A DNA stretch of 64,000 nucleotides. Origin: Kalaharituber pfeilii (Eukaryota; Ascomycota; Pezizomycetes; Pezizales; Pezizaceae). The translations under genes were made by a program, and so were the position numbers. Numbering within the stretch: the first letter of the stretch is position 1; every line of letters begins with the position of its first letter. Under the pieces are notes generated by a model that made no database searches, was not told the DNA's origin, and saw nothing but the letters and a program-made list of their open reading frames with translations. Positions 36,346 through 46,596 of this stretch are shown in pieces. The stretch covers positions 930,001 through 994,000 of the forward strand of contig WHUZ01000014.1 of the NCBI GenBank assembly GCA_015179045.1. Reading direction: 5' to 3'.

Positions 36346-36545
36346 TCCCACCCTTCGTACTAGCCCGCATCCGAACGCCAGGTGTGCCGCCGTTTACCTT
36401 TCTCCGCATTCGCAGTCCGCACCCCTTCGCTTCACCCTATCTTCATCTTCCCCTCTCGTCATCACTTTCTTCTTCTCAACCAGGTGAAGGTGGGGCTCGT
36501 CGTCTGCCCACTCTGTAACTATCGACTTTCGGCTCCTTCTACCGC
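36346..36545 (-). pseudogene. Family A LINE ORF2 C-terminal fragment
   Basis: Minus-strand coding reads KVMTRGEDEDRVKRRGADCE, then CECGE, a stop, and TAAHLAFGC, a Cys-x-Cys ... His ... Cys pattern like the C-terminal motif of Tad-type LINEs. It continues toward the 3' end at 35717 after removal of the inserted element. The region near 36551-36595 also resembles a degraded family B tail (GCGAGTAATGATG). Confidence 0.5.
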
Positions 36546-36599
36546 CCTCTGGTAGCTCTCTCATCCCCTGAGAGGCTGCGAGTAATGATGTATTAATCT

Positions 36600-37100
36600 A
36601 GCTGATTTCAGCATCATTAGTGAAGATATATAAGCTCATGAATATCATGATCTATTCAATTTTTACCAATGTACTCGGGGGTAGGGGAAAATACTCAGAA
36701 GCGCTATGCATGCATTAATGTACGCCACTCGACAGGGGGTCAAAAGTGAAGAAGGTATGATAAAAGTCTTTAGAACTTTATATGGGATTTACACACAAAA
36801 ATACGACACATATTTTTTAACTGCATACAAGTTAAACAGGTGTTGCATAATTCCATTTGACTACCATAAAAGCGAAGCTGATCCCGCATACTTCTAACTA
36901 ATGACAGGATCGATTCATTTATCATTTTTTTACACACTCTTTTGAAGCTCTTGCAGCTCATTTGTGCATTCATCACGTAAAGTAATAATTCAGATGTGCT
37001 CAACTCAAGTACTTTATCAATTGTGAATTCTATGACCGAAACTTTTGCATGCCGAGCTCAGATTTTCATTTTGCTTTTGTACGAGGCTTTAGTGGGTGAT
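36600..37100. other. No recognisable gene
   Basis: AT-rich with short frames only. Confidence 0.4.
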
Positions 37101-37189
37101 TCGAGGCTGCCCCGAGGGCTATTTTTTTTTTTTTTTTTATATATCATTACTTGCAGACCGCCCAATGGGCTATGGCGAGGTATTTATTA

Positions 37190-37251
37190 GCCCTGCCATG
37201 GCGAACAGCTACAAGCGGGGTCACGTGAAAAAAAAAAAAAAAAAAAAAAAA
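37190..37251 (+). mobile_element. Family A micro-retroposon nested in a family B element
   Basis: 62 bp, perfect 12-bp TSD AGGTATTTATTA (37178-37189 and 37252-37263). Starts GCCCTGCCATGGCG; poly(A) of ~24. It sits at the exact junction between the family B hairpin and its upstream UTR. Confidence 0.95.
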
Positions 37252-37348
37252 AGGTATTTATTAAAGAAAGAAAAGAGTAACCATCCCTAACTACATGTGG
37301 TGCCCGCGACTCTCTTACATGCTGCGGGTGGTCAATACAGCCTACTTC

Positions 37349-37565
37349 CTCCGCCTGTCCGGCTCATATTGAGTGGTCCTAAAAAACTTCCCGCCTAACC
37401 TGACTCTGTCTATGTCCGTCTCCTCCTCCAAATACACCACGACCGAGCTGGTCTTCTTCCCTTCATCCATCAGCTCGGCCTTTCGTCTCAACCACCTTAT
37501 CCCCACGGTCTTGCCAAGTCTCTTGTTCCCAGACTCCAGCCACTTCCTCACCTTCCCCAAATCCG
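37349..37565 (-). pseudogene. ORF1 C-terminal fragment (family B)
   Basis: Minus-strand frame with GKVRKWLESGNKRLGK, GIRWLRRK, GKKTSSVVVYLEEETDIDRV, and YEPDRRRK before the stop. It is the same module as at 36.0 kb and related to family A and C ORF1 fragments. The frame stays open through the target DNA to 37617, which adds foreign N-terminal codons. Probably the RNA-binding C-terminal part of a Tad-like ORF1 protein. Confidence 0.6.
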
Positions 37566-37924
37566 CCCCGAGGGCTATGGCGAGGGAAATGGAGTTGTGC
37601 AAGTTGGTTGAAAACAAACGTTAAAGCGTGTGGCGATGCGTAGTGTGTGGGAAATACCTGTAGAGTAATAAGTACTGTATTACATAACAAAACAGGTGGA
37701 CTCTATTCTAGCCTGTCAACATTGTATACGCTTATTGAAGACTTCTGGCGGAGTGCACCAGTAAGGGACCAGTTGTAACATTCGCTGGCTTGATGACTAA
37801 TGGGATGATCTTCCCCCAGCATGACAATTTCTGTTGATCAGTTCCATATAGTAAGTTTCTTGTTACACTAGTACTAATACTGCAATTTTGGCTTGATCTT
37901 GGCATGTAACAGGCTTTTGATCTC

Positions 37925-37986
37925 TTTTTTTTTTTTTTTTTTTTTTTTCACGTGACCCCGCATGCAGCTGTTCGCCAAGGCAGGGC
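37925..37986 (-). mobile_element. Family A micro-retroposon
   Basis: 62 bp, perfect 13-bp TSD GGCTTTTGATCTC (37912-37924 and 37987-37999). The minus strand starts GCCCTGCCTTGGCG and ends GGTCACGTGA plus poly(A). Confidence 0.95.
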
Positions 37987-38295
37987 GGCTTTTGATCTCA
38001 ACACCACATCAATTTTTTTGAAGAGCTGTAGAGCAGGTGAAATAGTGCATGCCTACATTGTTTAACTTTTAATCCGATGTGGTTGGGTGACGGAATAGGG
38101 TTGCGAGTTCAAGTTCATTATTTTTGTCGCAGGTGGTCCCTTACAGGTGCACTCCACCATACACATAATTTCTAAAAATAGTTGCATTAGTTTAGCTTTC
38201 AGTGATTTCATCCTATCTCGTTCGTGCGTTCTGCTTTTGGTATATACGATGCGCAATGTGGAAGATTCAAAATTTCGAAATGCATGACCTCGTCC

Positions 38296-38945
38296 TGTAC
38301 AGGTGACCCCGGCTATAGTGAAACTCCTCATAGTGAAATCTGGCTATAGTGGAGGAATGGGTGAGATTGTTTGTGCACGCAGCTAAAGCGCCCTTGCTAT
38401 AGTGAAAAGAAGTGCTATAGTGAAAGTGCAGGACTTTTCAGGGCTAATTAATTCAGCAACAGGTAAAGTCTACTTGCTATAGTGAAATACCGGGGATGTG
38501 GCCTCAGTACTGCCTTATGTAATAGGCTCAGCAGAATTGTGATGAAGTTCAAGATATATCAATACAAAAAAAGAGAAAAATGTTTTTTAGTATATCTGAC
38601 TGCTTCAATATCATAGATATTGAAGATAATACCACTGGCTTGCTATTGGGATCAAGAAATAATTTGCAGAAGTCTTCTGAAGTCATTTCTCCTGGGTGCT
38701 GTCCCGCTTCCTGGCGAGCACCACATATCTTCCATTTCTCTACAGCTGGGCGCCCAAAGCGGGGTTGGGGAGGCATGATGCTGGCGATCGGGTAAGCAAC
38801 TGAATTTGTACTTGAGATCCGTATATCATACACTGAAAATTTTCCGCATTTGACCATTTTTTCACCCCCCTGGCTACTCGGGGGCCAGCACGTGACCCCT
38901 CGCTATAGTGAAAAACGTGCTATAGTGAAGAAAACCGGTCGGATT
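38296..38945 (-). mobile_element. Pogo/Tigger-like relic, copy 2, with CTATAGTGAA array
   Basis: The left end reads TACAGGTGACCCCGGCTATAG. Seven CTATAGTG motifs plus one CATAGTGAAA lie between 38309 and 38930, all in the same orientation. The right block CAGCACGTGACCCCTCGC repeats the left end as a direct, not inverted, copy. The minus-strand frame between them (38549-38857) contains MPPQPRFGRPAV and GEMTSEDF and matches copy 1 at 29 kb. No DDE motif is seen. I read it as a rearranged or non-autonomous pogo-like element. Confidence 0.55.
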
Positions 38946-40255
38946 CTTGGCCTTCCTTGTAGCCAGGGCTGCCTGTATCTGGCAGTCATATATTACCGAC
39001 AACATACATGAAACTGGAGTTTTAGGAAAACGCTTGAGCATCATGAGCTCTAGCCGATATATAGCGCCCACCATTAATTACAGCCTTGCGAAATGCAGAC
39101 CGATCACCCGTCATTGATTGGAGTAGATAATTTTCCGGAGATCCCTGCCCCTATCCTAGTCTCGGCACTCTTACCCCACCTGCTGAATAGTAATAATGTG
39201 AGGCAAGGGAGTGATACATCTACAAGCTAGGTAACACCAACTGCTATTGGATCGCCGAAGGTTTGCTGTGGTTGGAACCTGAGATGAACGTTGCAACAAA
39301 CGTTACCCGATCCAAATATGGCCGGGCACGATGTGTCACCATGTCTGCTTGATATCATTCGGCTCAAGCTCCCACGGGGCTCTCTGACAGTTTGTGGGTT
39401 TGATAGATGGGGTCCAACACAAACAGGAAGATGGCGTTGCCGCATGGAATGGTGAGTGAAATTCCTCATCTCGGGCCAGCTCCGAGGCCAGGCTGAGAAC
39501 CGAGTATGCTTCTATGGAGAACAAATTTCTTTTAACCTGATTGAAGGTTGCATGTGCATGCAATAAATATGCTCACCACATATCATCAAGCTCTAAAGGC
39601 CTGGTTCTGTTTGCTTAGCATTTAAGGTGTGGCCAAAAATACTATCTTACGGGCATATACTAACATCTTTAGCGCCGCCATGCCATATAATACCCTACAT
39701 TTGATCTCCCGCAGAAACTAACTCGAATGGGTCAAGACGCAGCAGGTATAATGATGGCTGAACACATCTTATAGGCAGTTATACCGTGCAGCTCAGTCGA
39801 CTATGTAAAAGATAGGATGTGTAGGAAAGTGTAGGAAACTGTAAAGTGTAACCCGGAAAAATCGCAGCCTGCCAAGCCAAGGTCACCGAACGGAGCTGTC
39901 AATCATTTCAATAATCATTGCTTTCGCTGTGTGCACTGGATAACCGCCCTTCAGTCAGATCATGTGTGCCGGGCATGCTGAGATTGAATTTAACGCACCA
40001 TTCTGTCTCGACCAGTGAATTGGTCTAGCTTTTGAGAGTAATCCTGTGTCCTAACCATATTTCCCGTACCAAGCCATCCTCTCGGCTGTTATGCGGAGTA
40101 TTGACCGCAAAAAAAAAAAAAAAAAAGAAACATCGTACACACTATGAAGCAACTCACTGGGGGTTGAAAATCACCAGCTGTCGGTATTATTTGCGCTGTT
40201 ACCGCCTACTCATACTGGTCGTATGCTAGTTCAAGATGGTAACACAAGCATCCTT
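38946..40255. other. No recognisable gene
   Basis: Short frames on both strands; an A18 run at ~40109 is preceded by sequence only weakly like family C. Confidence 0.4.
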
Positions 40256-40717
40256 CTAGAGCTGCGTCCATGTGTGCAAAATATTGATTAACAAGGAAGC
40301 TTCAGTTCCAGTCGTCATCGACAAGATACCGTGGAACCGTGCCTCATCGAGCTGGAAACAACAACTTGGATCAATCATCCACGGCATGCGTGTAGCTATA
40401 GGCGGGCTCACTTTATATGCCACCCCAAGGCAATTATCTGGTTGTTTAGCCTCGGAAATCCCATATTTACCCGGTGGTGGGTGGAATGCCATCCACCAGA
40501 AGGGCCTAAATGTCATCAATTGCATACAGCGGACCGCTCTTGGACTCCAACGCGGGGAATGAAACCAGGCCATCAGACTTCTCTGTAAGCTTCGCGGCTG
40601 GCCCTGCAATTCTTCGGTCGAATAAGATGTCCCAGTCTTTTTGATTTCAATAATGGCGTTCACGCTCCACATGTTGCATCCAGCGGACTCCTCTAACCCT
40701 AGCCCACTTGAATGCAT
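40256..40717 (-). CDS. Hypothetical 153-aa reading frame
   Basis: True ATG at 40717 (minus strand). Contains Trp/Pro-rich segments (MAWFHSPRWSPRAV, WWMAFHPPPGKYGI) and no recognisable domain. GC content is slightly above its surroundings. An opposing frame covers the same DNA, so coding is uncertain. A family B tail lies 20 bp upstream of its start. Confidence 0.2.
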   Translation of the reverse strand: MHSSGLGLEESAGCNMWSVNAIIEIKKTGTSYSTEELQGQPRSLQRSLMAWFHSPRWSPRAVRCMQLMTFRPFWWMAFHPPPGKYGISEAKQPDNCLGVAYKVSPPIATRMPWMIDPSCCFQLDEARFHGILSMTTGTEASLLINILHTWTQL

Positions 40718-40738
40718 TCTGCGTTCTTTTTTATCCTC

Positions 40739-40771
40739 CTTTTTTTTGCCGCCCTGAGGGCTATGGCGACG
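40739..40771 (-). mobile_element. Family B tail, 3'-shortened
   Basis: T8 followed by GCCGCCCTGAGGGCTATGGC GACGG. The inner hairpin GCCC/GGGC is present, but the 3' arm of the outer stem and the AGTAATGATAT segment are missing, so poly(A) was added inside the unit or the region was deleted. No TSD found. Confidence 0.6.
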
Positions 40772-43700
40772 GTGAATACATAGGAGATAATCTTGTTCTC
40801 CTGGTGGTGCTGAGGCAATGGAGGTCCTCCAGTTCTGTATCTCTTGAGCTTAACTCTCTAGTATGACACTTCGTCATAATCACCTTCCTCAGGGCGGTTA
40901 GATTCATTGCTATATAGCTTCGATAACTCTGAGCGAATATCCACTGAGGAACTTCCCCTCTACATAGTATCTCAACCTATCTTACTACCCAACAGAACCA
41001 ATCTCAAAAGCTTGTTCCGCTTCGCAATATCTTCATCCTACAGCAGTATACAATCACTTTACTCAACTTTAATAAGTGCTTGACCTAGCCGTCAACCTGT
41101 TTGAATATAGATTAAGTACCTACTGTATGTTAAATCCCTCTGAGTTCCAATTACAACGTAGCTCTCCTCGTTCCAATTGTCACGTGATGGGTTCAATCCT
41201 CTCCTGGTGAACCGAAATGCTGCATTGTCTCGTTACAATCTTGATGGCTAAGTTTATGACATCGGTCCCGAATTTGACATTAGATGGCTCATATCAAGAA
41301 ACAAAAAGTCTCGCCAATGATGGCAGCATACGTGAACCAAAATCCCGCTGAATCAACTCTCGCAGAGAAATTACTCTATCGCTACCACTTAACTACCGCG
41401 ACACAAATATCTGCAAACTGGAACTATAAGGGTTCAGCGGCAATATCGCCTGTAATGACACGATACTTGAAGGACAGCGAAGCAGACGGTCAAGTATTAT
41501 TTCCCAGACTATGGGTTTTGGAAGCTGTGAACGACAACTGAGTTCTCCGTAGCCAAGGGGGTGAAAGAAATATTCCTGAGAACACTCCACACAGAAGATA
41601 TGAGTATGCACCGGGCATTCTTTCACGAGAGAGGGCACATTTCTATTCTTGTTTTCATAACTTTCCTTCTCTTCTTCTCATTTTCCACGCTTCTTCGATC
41701 ACCTCTCCCTTTTCCCCCGTCTTTCTCCCCAAGATATGTGTACTAAAGTCGGCACCCGCAAAATTAGTGGTTCGTCACTCAGCGGTGAAAAACTGATATA
41801 TAGTCCTCTTCGTTTTGTTTTTATTCAAATCTACCTTACCTACGATACGTTCAATATTCTTGCCTACTGGGGCTGGAAGTTTCAATTGGTAGTGACACGG
41901 AGGCGAAGAGAGGTACCACACATTTTATGAGCGGCGCAGGATCAATAGTATTGGGCAACGTCACCGCAAGGGAACAAAATCTCCCATGAATTAGATTTTG
42001 GGTTAATTGTGTGCAATAGATTTATCTCATGGCACAAACCACTAGTAGAAGTTAACCGCGCGTATACTTACGCATGTGGCTTTATAATTTATCGATTGGG
42101 AACCACGATGTTCATGATTTGGTAAGAAACATCGGCTGACATGCTATCATTATTATTTTCAGAATCAATCTGCTATAGCCTTCATTGTGTGAAAGCATCA
42201 CTCGTTAAAAATTGGATCAGAACACTGTTTGAGAATGGAGGTTTTTCTAGTCTGATTGGGAACACTTTACAGCTCAGAATTGGTAAGCTTGACGCCTTCT
42301 ATAGCAGCGACATTATGAAAGTCTTGGCACGTACCGCCCGAGAGAGAGCTAATGAATAAGTAGGATGAGAAATTCAATGGATGCATACTAATTCCGGTCT
42401 TCAAGCACCTCCGAGGTTCAGTATTACATGCAGCACAATTCTAGCTGCGCTGACAAAATGCCCCATGAGTACTGTATAGCCAAGTACGTGCCAGAAAACC
42501 AACGATATGCTAGCTGCTCCACAAAAGCCAACTAGGCAGGCTAAACTTTTGCCCTAGGCTATAGTGTACCTTTCACGACGTCGATGCCATTGGAACTAAG
42601 TGTTCTGGGTGCTGAGCCTTCCACGCCAACGTCCATTTCTATCTCTGTAGTCCCATGTAGAAGTCGAGAAATTATGTGGCTCGACGCTGATTGTTACGGA
42701 GTCTACGATGATGTAGCTAAAGTGAGGGTGTAACTTAGGACAACGCTTGAAGCTTGACCATCACTCGAGGGCAGAAGGCCCTCCTTATATAGCCAGCTCC
42801 TCGCGCATGCCCACTGTATGTTCTATTGCTTACGCTATCTATGCTTAACAATCGATAACGTCTTGGTAGCTGAGGCTGTGCACAATAAGCCTACGCGTAC
42901 TCTTGCCACTCGGTGGCGCAACTCACTCACTCAACCATGCGCTCTGCTTGTGATACACTTCCGTGACCCGACCTGTCAATTGTATTGCCCTGCTGTAGCT
43001 ATCGGTTGATCAGGCCGAATGGTCACTAGCAGCCTTACGGGTCAACTCAGGTGGATATCCCCAGCATCTCTGGGTAGGCCCGTGACACTGATGTGGTAGC
43101 TTCGGGGAGGGCGGCAATTCGTCAATATTCTCGAAGCAACCATGCGCGGAAGTTACCGCATAGTTGCATCGAACAGGATCCGGATTGATGTTAGCTTGAG
43201 TCCACCCCACAGGGCTGTAACTTAAGTTGGTACCTTGTATTGTGGTACAAGGAGTGCCTCAATGCTCACGGTACTGCCAGTAGTGCCGCTGCGCTGCTGA
43301 CAATGTGCAAAGTGGAGGTGGAGGTAAGGTAAGGTTGCACACATGTGGCTAGGAGAATACTCATTGCAGCAAAACCTCAGATGATTACCGAGGGACAGGC
43401 CTCCATGCAGGCGGGTATGGGGTAGATGGAGCGGCTGGAGAACGGATTGCTTGTGTCATATTTCGTTTGCAGCGGCACCGTGGCACCTACAGTATTGCCT
43501 ATATACATTTTAAAATAGAAGAATATTTACTTCATGGCATTTTGAGCTGTGCTGGTATGGCGTTGATAATAAATATACCATCATCTCGGTTGCACAATTT
43601 GTGTTCAGTATCTTCCACCTCTCGCTCCCTCCACTGGCTTCTTCGTACTGTAAAGAACATGCCTCAAGTAGTATGCTTTTTTGTCTCCACCTATCTCACT

Positions 43701-43772
43701 TGTGAGGGCCATGGTTTTCCACGGTGTGTTTGGGTGCGTTAGTTCTTTCTTTATAATTATTTCCTTTAATGA
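40772..43772. other. No recognisable gene
   Basis: An 85-codon frame with ATG at 41284 (MAHIKKQKVSPMMAAYV) has no recognised domain. A small inverted repeat CCTTGTA/TACAAGG lies near 43233-43252. Otherwise anonymous. Confidence 0.4.
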
Positions 43773-43820
43773 TCTCGATGTAGCCCCCATAGGGTGGCAT
43801 ACAAGTAATTTTTTTTCTTA
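43773..43820 (+). mobile_element. Degenerate family B tail
   Basis: CTCGATGTAGCCCCCATAGG GTGGCATACAAGTAAT matches the family B consensus with about seven changes. The poly(A) is lost and replaced by T-rich sequence. Old copy; no TSD. Confidence 0.55.
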
Positions 43821-43861
43821 GAAAAAAAAGTATGTTTCGATATAGATAACTGATGGGCAGT

Positions 43862-43960
43862 TTTTTTTTTGTTTTTTTTTATATCACATGACCCCGCGTG
43901 CGGCTGCTCGCCAAGGCAGGGCCCCTGGGTCTTCGACCCTCAAAGCCCGGAGGCAGGCTT
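43862..43960 (-). mobile_element. Family A short retroposon, two-hairpin form
   Basis: 99 bp, perfect 14-bp TSD AACTGATGGGCAGT (43848-43861 and 43961-43974). Beyond the terminal hairpin it retains the upstream hairpin GGGTC-GAA-GACCC and GCCTGCCTCCGGGC. The A-rich tail has a single internal C. Confidence 0.95.
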
Positions 43961-44162
43961 AACTGATGGGCAGTAAACCAGGGATTTTATCACTGACTCA
44001 GCACTTGCGGGCGGAAACTCCATCCTCCTATGTCCAATGCATGATAAAAGATATGTACTTGTACCTGCTGTAAGCACAAGTGTTGATGGAAGTTTATCGA
44101 AATAATGCTTTGGAGGATTTGTTTTGCCGCTCATCAATACGTCAAATGTAACATCACCACGT

Positions 44163-44904
44163 TCCAAAAACGCAGAAAGGGGACCCAGTGCCAACCCCTC
44201 CAAGCAGAACACATCCAACCGTCAAAAGGAAAGAAGCCTCCAACACCATCGCTGAAAGCAAGACCATCCCAGGAAGAAAGACTCCCGCAATCTGGCTGGG
44301 CAGTTGTGTTGTATGGAATAGCAGTGACAAAGAAACGGATAGAAAAGGTGAACATGGATGGGGAAGATTGCTGCGGCACAATGTTTTTTTTTTTTTTTTT
44401 TTTCAATTATCATTACTCGTGCCGCCTTGTGGGCTATGGCGACGGCAAGATGGTTGGTGAGGAAAGAAAGGAGGGAGGGGAAGAAGACTAGCTCGATTGT
44501 TATCTACTTAGAGAGGGAGGTAGAATCAGATAGTCAAACACCAGTGAAGATAAGCTTATCAGAAAATTGGCGCCACTTGTTCCTGTATGACTGAGACAGA
44601 CCGACGAAGATAGACAGTAAGAGGAAGGGGAGAGATGTGGAGGAAATGGACATGACTGCTTAATTTTTATGGAGGATTTTTGGGTATTTGTGCTTGATTG
44701 TTCTCTTGGAAGTTTGGACTGTCACTTTGTGTTTCCTTTGCATCCCTGAAAGTCACTGGTTCCCTTTTTTACTTTTCATAGGGTATGATTTTGTAGGTAG
44801 TTACACAAGTGCCTGTCTCCGGGCCATAAGGACTTCTGTCTAGGGGCCCTGCCATAGCGAGTAGCGATAAGCGGAGTTATGTGATATATATAAAAAAAAA
44901 ACCA
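44163..44904 (+). mobile_element. Family A ORF1-only element
   Basis: Plus-strand element homologous to 9.1-9.7 kb. It has an ORF1 fragment (LYGIAVTKK, RWLVRKERREGKK, TSSIVIYLE), a 3' UTR with CTGTCTCCGGGCCATAAGG, a GGACTTCTGTCT hairpin, then CCCTGCCATAGCGAGTAGCG and a tail. TSD TCACCACGT (44154-44162 and 44906-44914). The ORF1 frame is interrupted by a nested family B copy at 44384-44442. Confidence 0.85.
44384..44442 (-). mobile_element. Family B micro-retroposon nested in a family A element
   Basis: T-run plus TCATTACTCGTGCCGCC TTG and TGGGCTATGGCGACGG. TSD CGGCACAATG (44374-44383) against CGGCAAGATG (44443-44452). The homologous uninterrupted site in the 9.1-kb element reads GCGGCAAGATGG, a paralogous empty site. 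Confidence 0.9.
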
Positions 44905-44914
44905 TTCACCACGT

Positions 44915-45395
44915 CATGAAACAGGAGGACTAGACTATTGAGTAGCAGCACTGGGCGGTGGCTCAAATGGCAGTAATAGTAACAGAAAGAAAGCTGCGGA
45001 CACCGCCGATGGTTCAAGTGAGGTATTTGTTCATTTCTCGTATGTAGCCCTACTGGAATAATGACTCCTTTACGGTACAAAGCTCATTCAATCAATGTCA
45101 CTTCTCACGTGTCCCAACAGGGTGGCTATAGCTCAGGGTTCAAGGATGATGATCGCTAGAATTCACTAGAAAACTAGTAGTAGTAAAAATTTGAATCCGG
45201 AGCTCGATCTACCTTTATTCTGATTTCGGGGTGGAAGCACCTCCGCTGGCGTGAGTATCAATCTGCATCCGATGTTGGAAGTTCAGAATGCTATTGCTAT
45301 TGTAATTATCAGATTTAAAGCGCAAAATTAGATAACGTTCTCAGTTCGTTAATTGCGCAATCGAACACAGCGTGAGACTTGTGTTAACTTGATAT
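44915..45395. other. No recognisable gene
   Basis: A short stretch near 44955-45025 has tRNA A-box- and B-box-like words but no cloverleaf. Nothing else seen. Confidence 0.4.
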
Positions 45396-45399
45396 TGTT

Positions 45400-45446
45400 C
45401 TGCCATAGCGAGTAGTGGTAGGTTACGTGATTAAAGAAAAAAAAAG
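45400..45446 (+). mobile_element. Degenerate family A tail
   Basis: CTGCCATAGCGAGTAGTGGTA then GGTTACGTGATTAAAG and an A-run. Shortened in the 3' arm (AAGCGG lost). No TSD found. Confidence 0.6.
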
Positions 45447-45969
45447 ACAATGTAACAAGGTCAAACGTTGAGGTTCTGCTGCATTACGTCAGCTGATCAG
45501 CAAGACATTGTGCTTGCAGTTTTGTACCATCTACTGTTACTGTAACTCTAGCCAGGGGTTCTATTCTAGATACTTGAGATTACGTGATCTCCGGCCAGGT
45601 GTTATTTGTTGGTATCTTCTCGCAGAACAGCAATTCTTTTCATTTCATTTTTTGTTTCTCCTTCCCTTTTTATGCAGTACTCGCAATATGCCGCTCTGCT
45701 GGAGTACGGGCGATGGCAAATGGAATTTCGCATGCTGTTGTGGTAGGCGGTGCGCGCCTAAGGTACTAAGTAAGATCGATTTCCTGTTTTGTATTTCATG
45801 GCCTGATTATAAAATAGAATATCTGGTAAGTGAATAGAATACAAAATGCTGCATTTGTAGCAGGATTTGCAGTAACCAAACAATGTGGTTCACTGCAGCA
45901 GGGGGTGAGTATGCTTCTGGTGTATTTATTCGGGTATGACAAGGAACTTTCACCAGGTTACAGATGATA

Positions 45970-46030
45970 GTAGTCTCGCCATAGCCCATAGGGCGCCACG
46001 CGAGTACTGAAATATAAAAAAAAAAAAAAA
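45970..46030 (+). mobile_element. Family B micro-retroposon
   Basis: CTCGCCATAGCCCATAGGGC then GCCACGCGAGTACTG and poly(A) of ~17. TSD AGATGATA (45962-45969 and 46031-46038). It lies just upstream of the MULE transposase relic. Confidence 0.88.
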
Positions 46031-46094
46031 AGATGATACTGGAAAGATGCAGACTAGTTCACTAAAAATGGGATATCCTTATTGAGTATATGTA

Positions 46095-46564
46095 TCTTTA
46101 AGATCTGTTGGCAGGGAAGCTACTGGTACTAAAGAGAAAGTCTGGATGATTGAACTCGAAGATACTACCCATAACCATGCAATGGCACCAAATTCTATAG
46201 TGTATTCTGTCCATGAAAAGTGTTATCTAGATTTTATACGCTTACAGACACAAGCTCAAGCTCTTCGAGAGGCCAATGTGTCTCACAATATAGCACCCCG
46301 TATTATGGCAAATGAGACCTTACAGCTTCGCTCATCTATCTACTACAATTCTCAATGATCTAAGACCACACCTCCTATGAATACAGCAGAGCAGATGCTT
46401 GCAAATATCTGAGCGGGCTTAATACAAAAGCTGGGTTTCATTATTAGTCTCGCTACTCTTATGCCCAATGGGATGGTTCTTCGGTTCCACAATCTCGGCA
46501 ACTAGAGCAACTCTTTTTCTGCACGGATGATCAAATCAAGCTTGCCCGCATACTTGTTTCTGAA

Positions 46565-46567
<3 letters not shown>
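46095..46567 (+). pseudogene. MULE transposase relic, FAR1-like N-terminal part
   Basis: The frame runs from RSVGREATGTKEKVW through MIELEDTTHNHAMAP to YYNSQ, with the HNH word and the following His typical of FAR1-like DNA-binding domains in fungal Mutator-like transposases. After two in-frame TGA codons, each a single C-to-T change from CGA, it continues in another frame as TDDQIKLARILVSEF just before the LINE insertion. The catalytic part resumes after the LINE at 47598. No terminal inverted repeats were located. Confidence 0.7.

Positions 46568-46596
<29 letters not shown>

Larger units (their letters stand above)
37123..37565 (-). mobile_element. Family B ORF1-only element
   Basis: Perfect 13-bp TSD CCCCGAGGGCTAT (37110-37122 and 37566-37578). 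Minus strand: ORF1 fragment, 3' UTR with TTTAATAAATA, hairpin CCTCGCCATAGCCC, poly(A). A family A micro-copy is nested in its 3' UTR at 37190-37251. The target itself resembles an older family B tail (CCCCGAGGGCTATGGCGAGG), so three retroposition events are stacked. Confidence 0.93.

Noticed and set aside
40085..40130. A18 run preceded by sequence weakly like family C
   Set aside because: Too many mismatches to the family C unit and no target-site duplication; could be a very old copy but not defensible.
44955..45025. tRNA-like words (GTGGCTCAAATGGC ... GGTTCAAGTGA)
   Set aside because: Spacing is loosely tRNA-like, but there is no acceptor-stem complementarity and no anticodon arm, so not a tRNA; also not attached to any retroposon tail.
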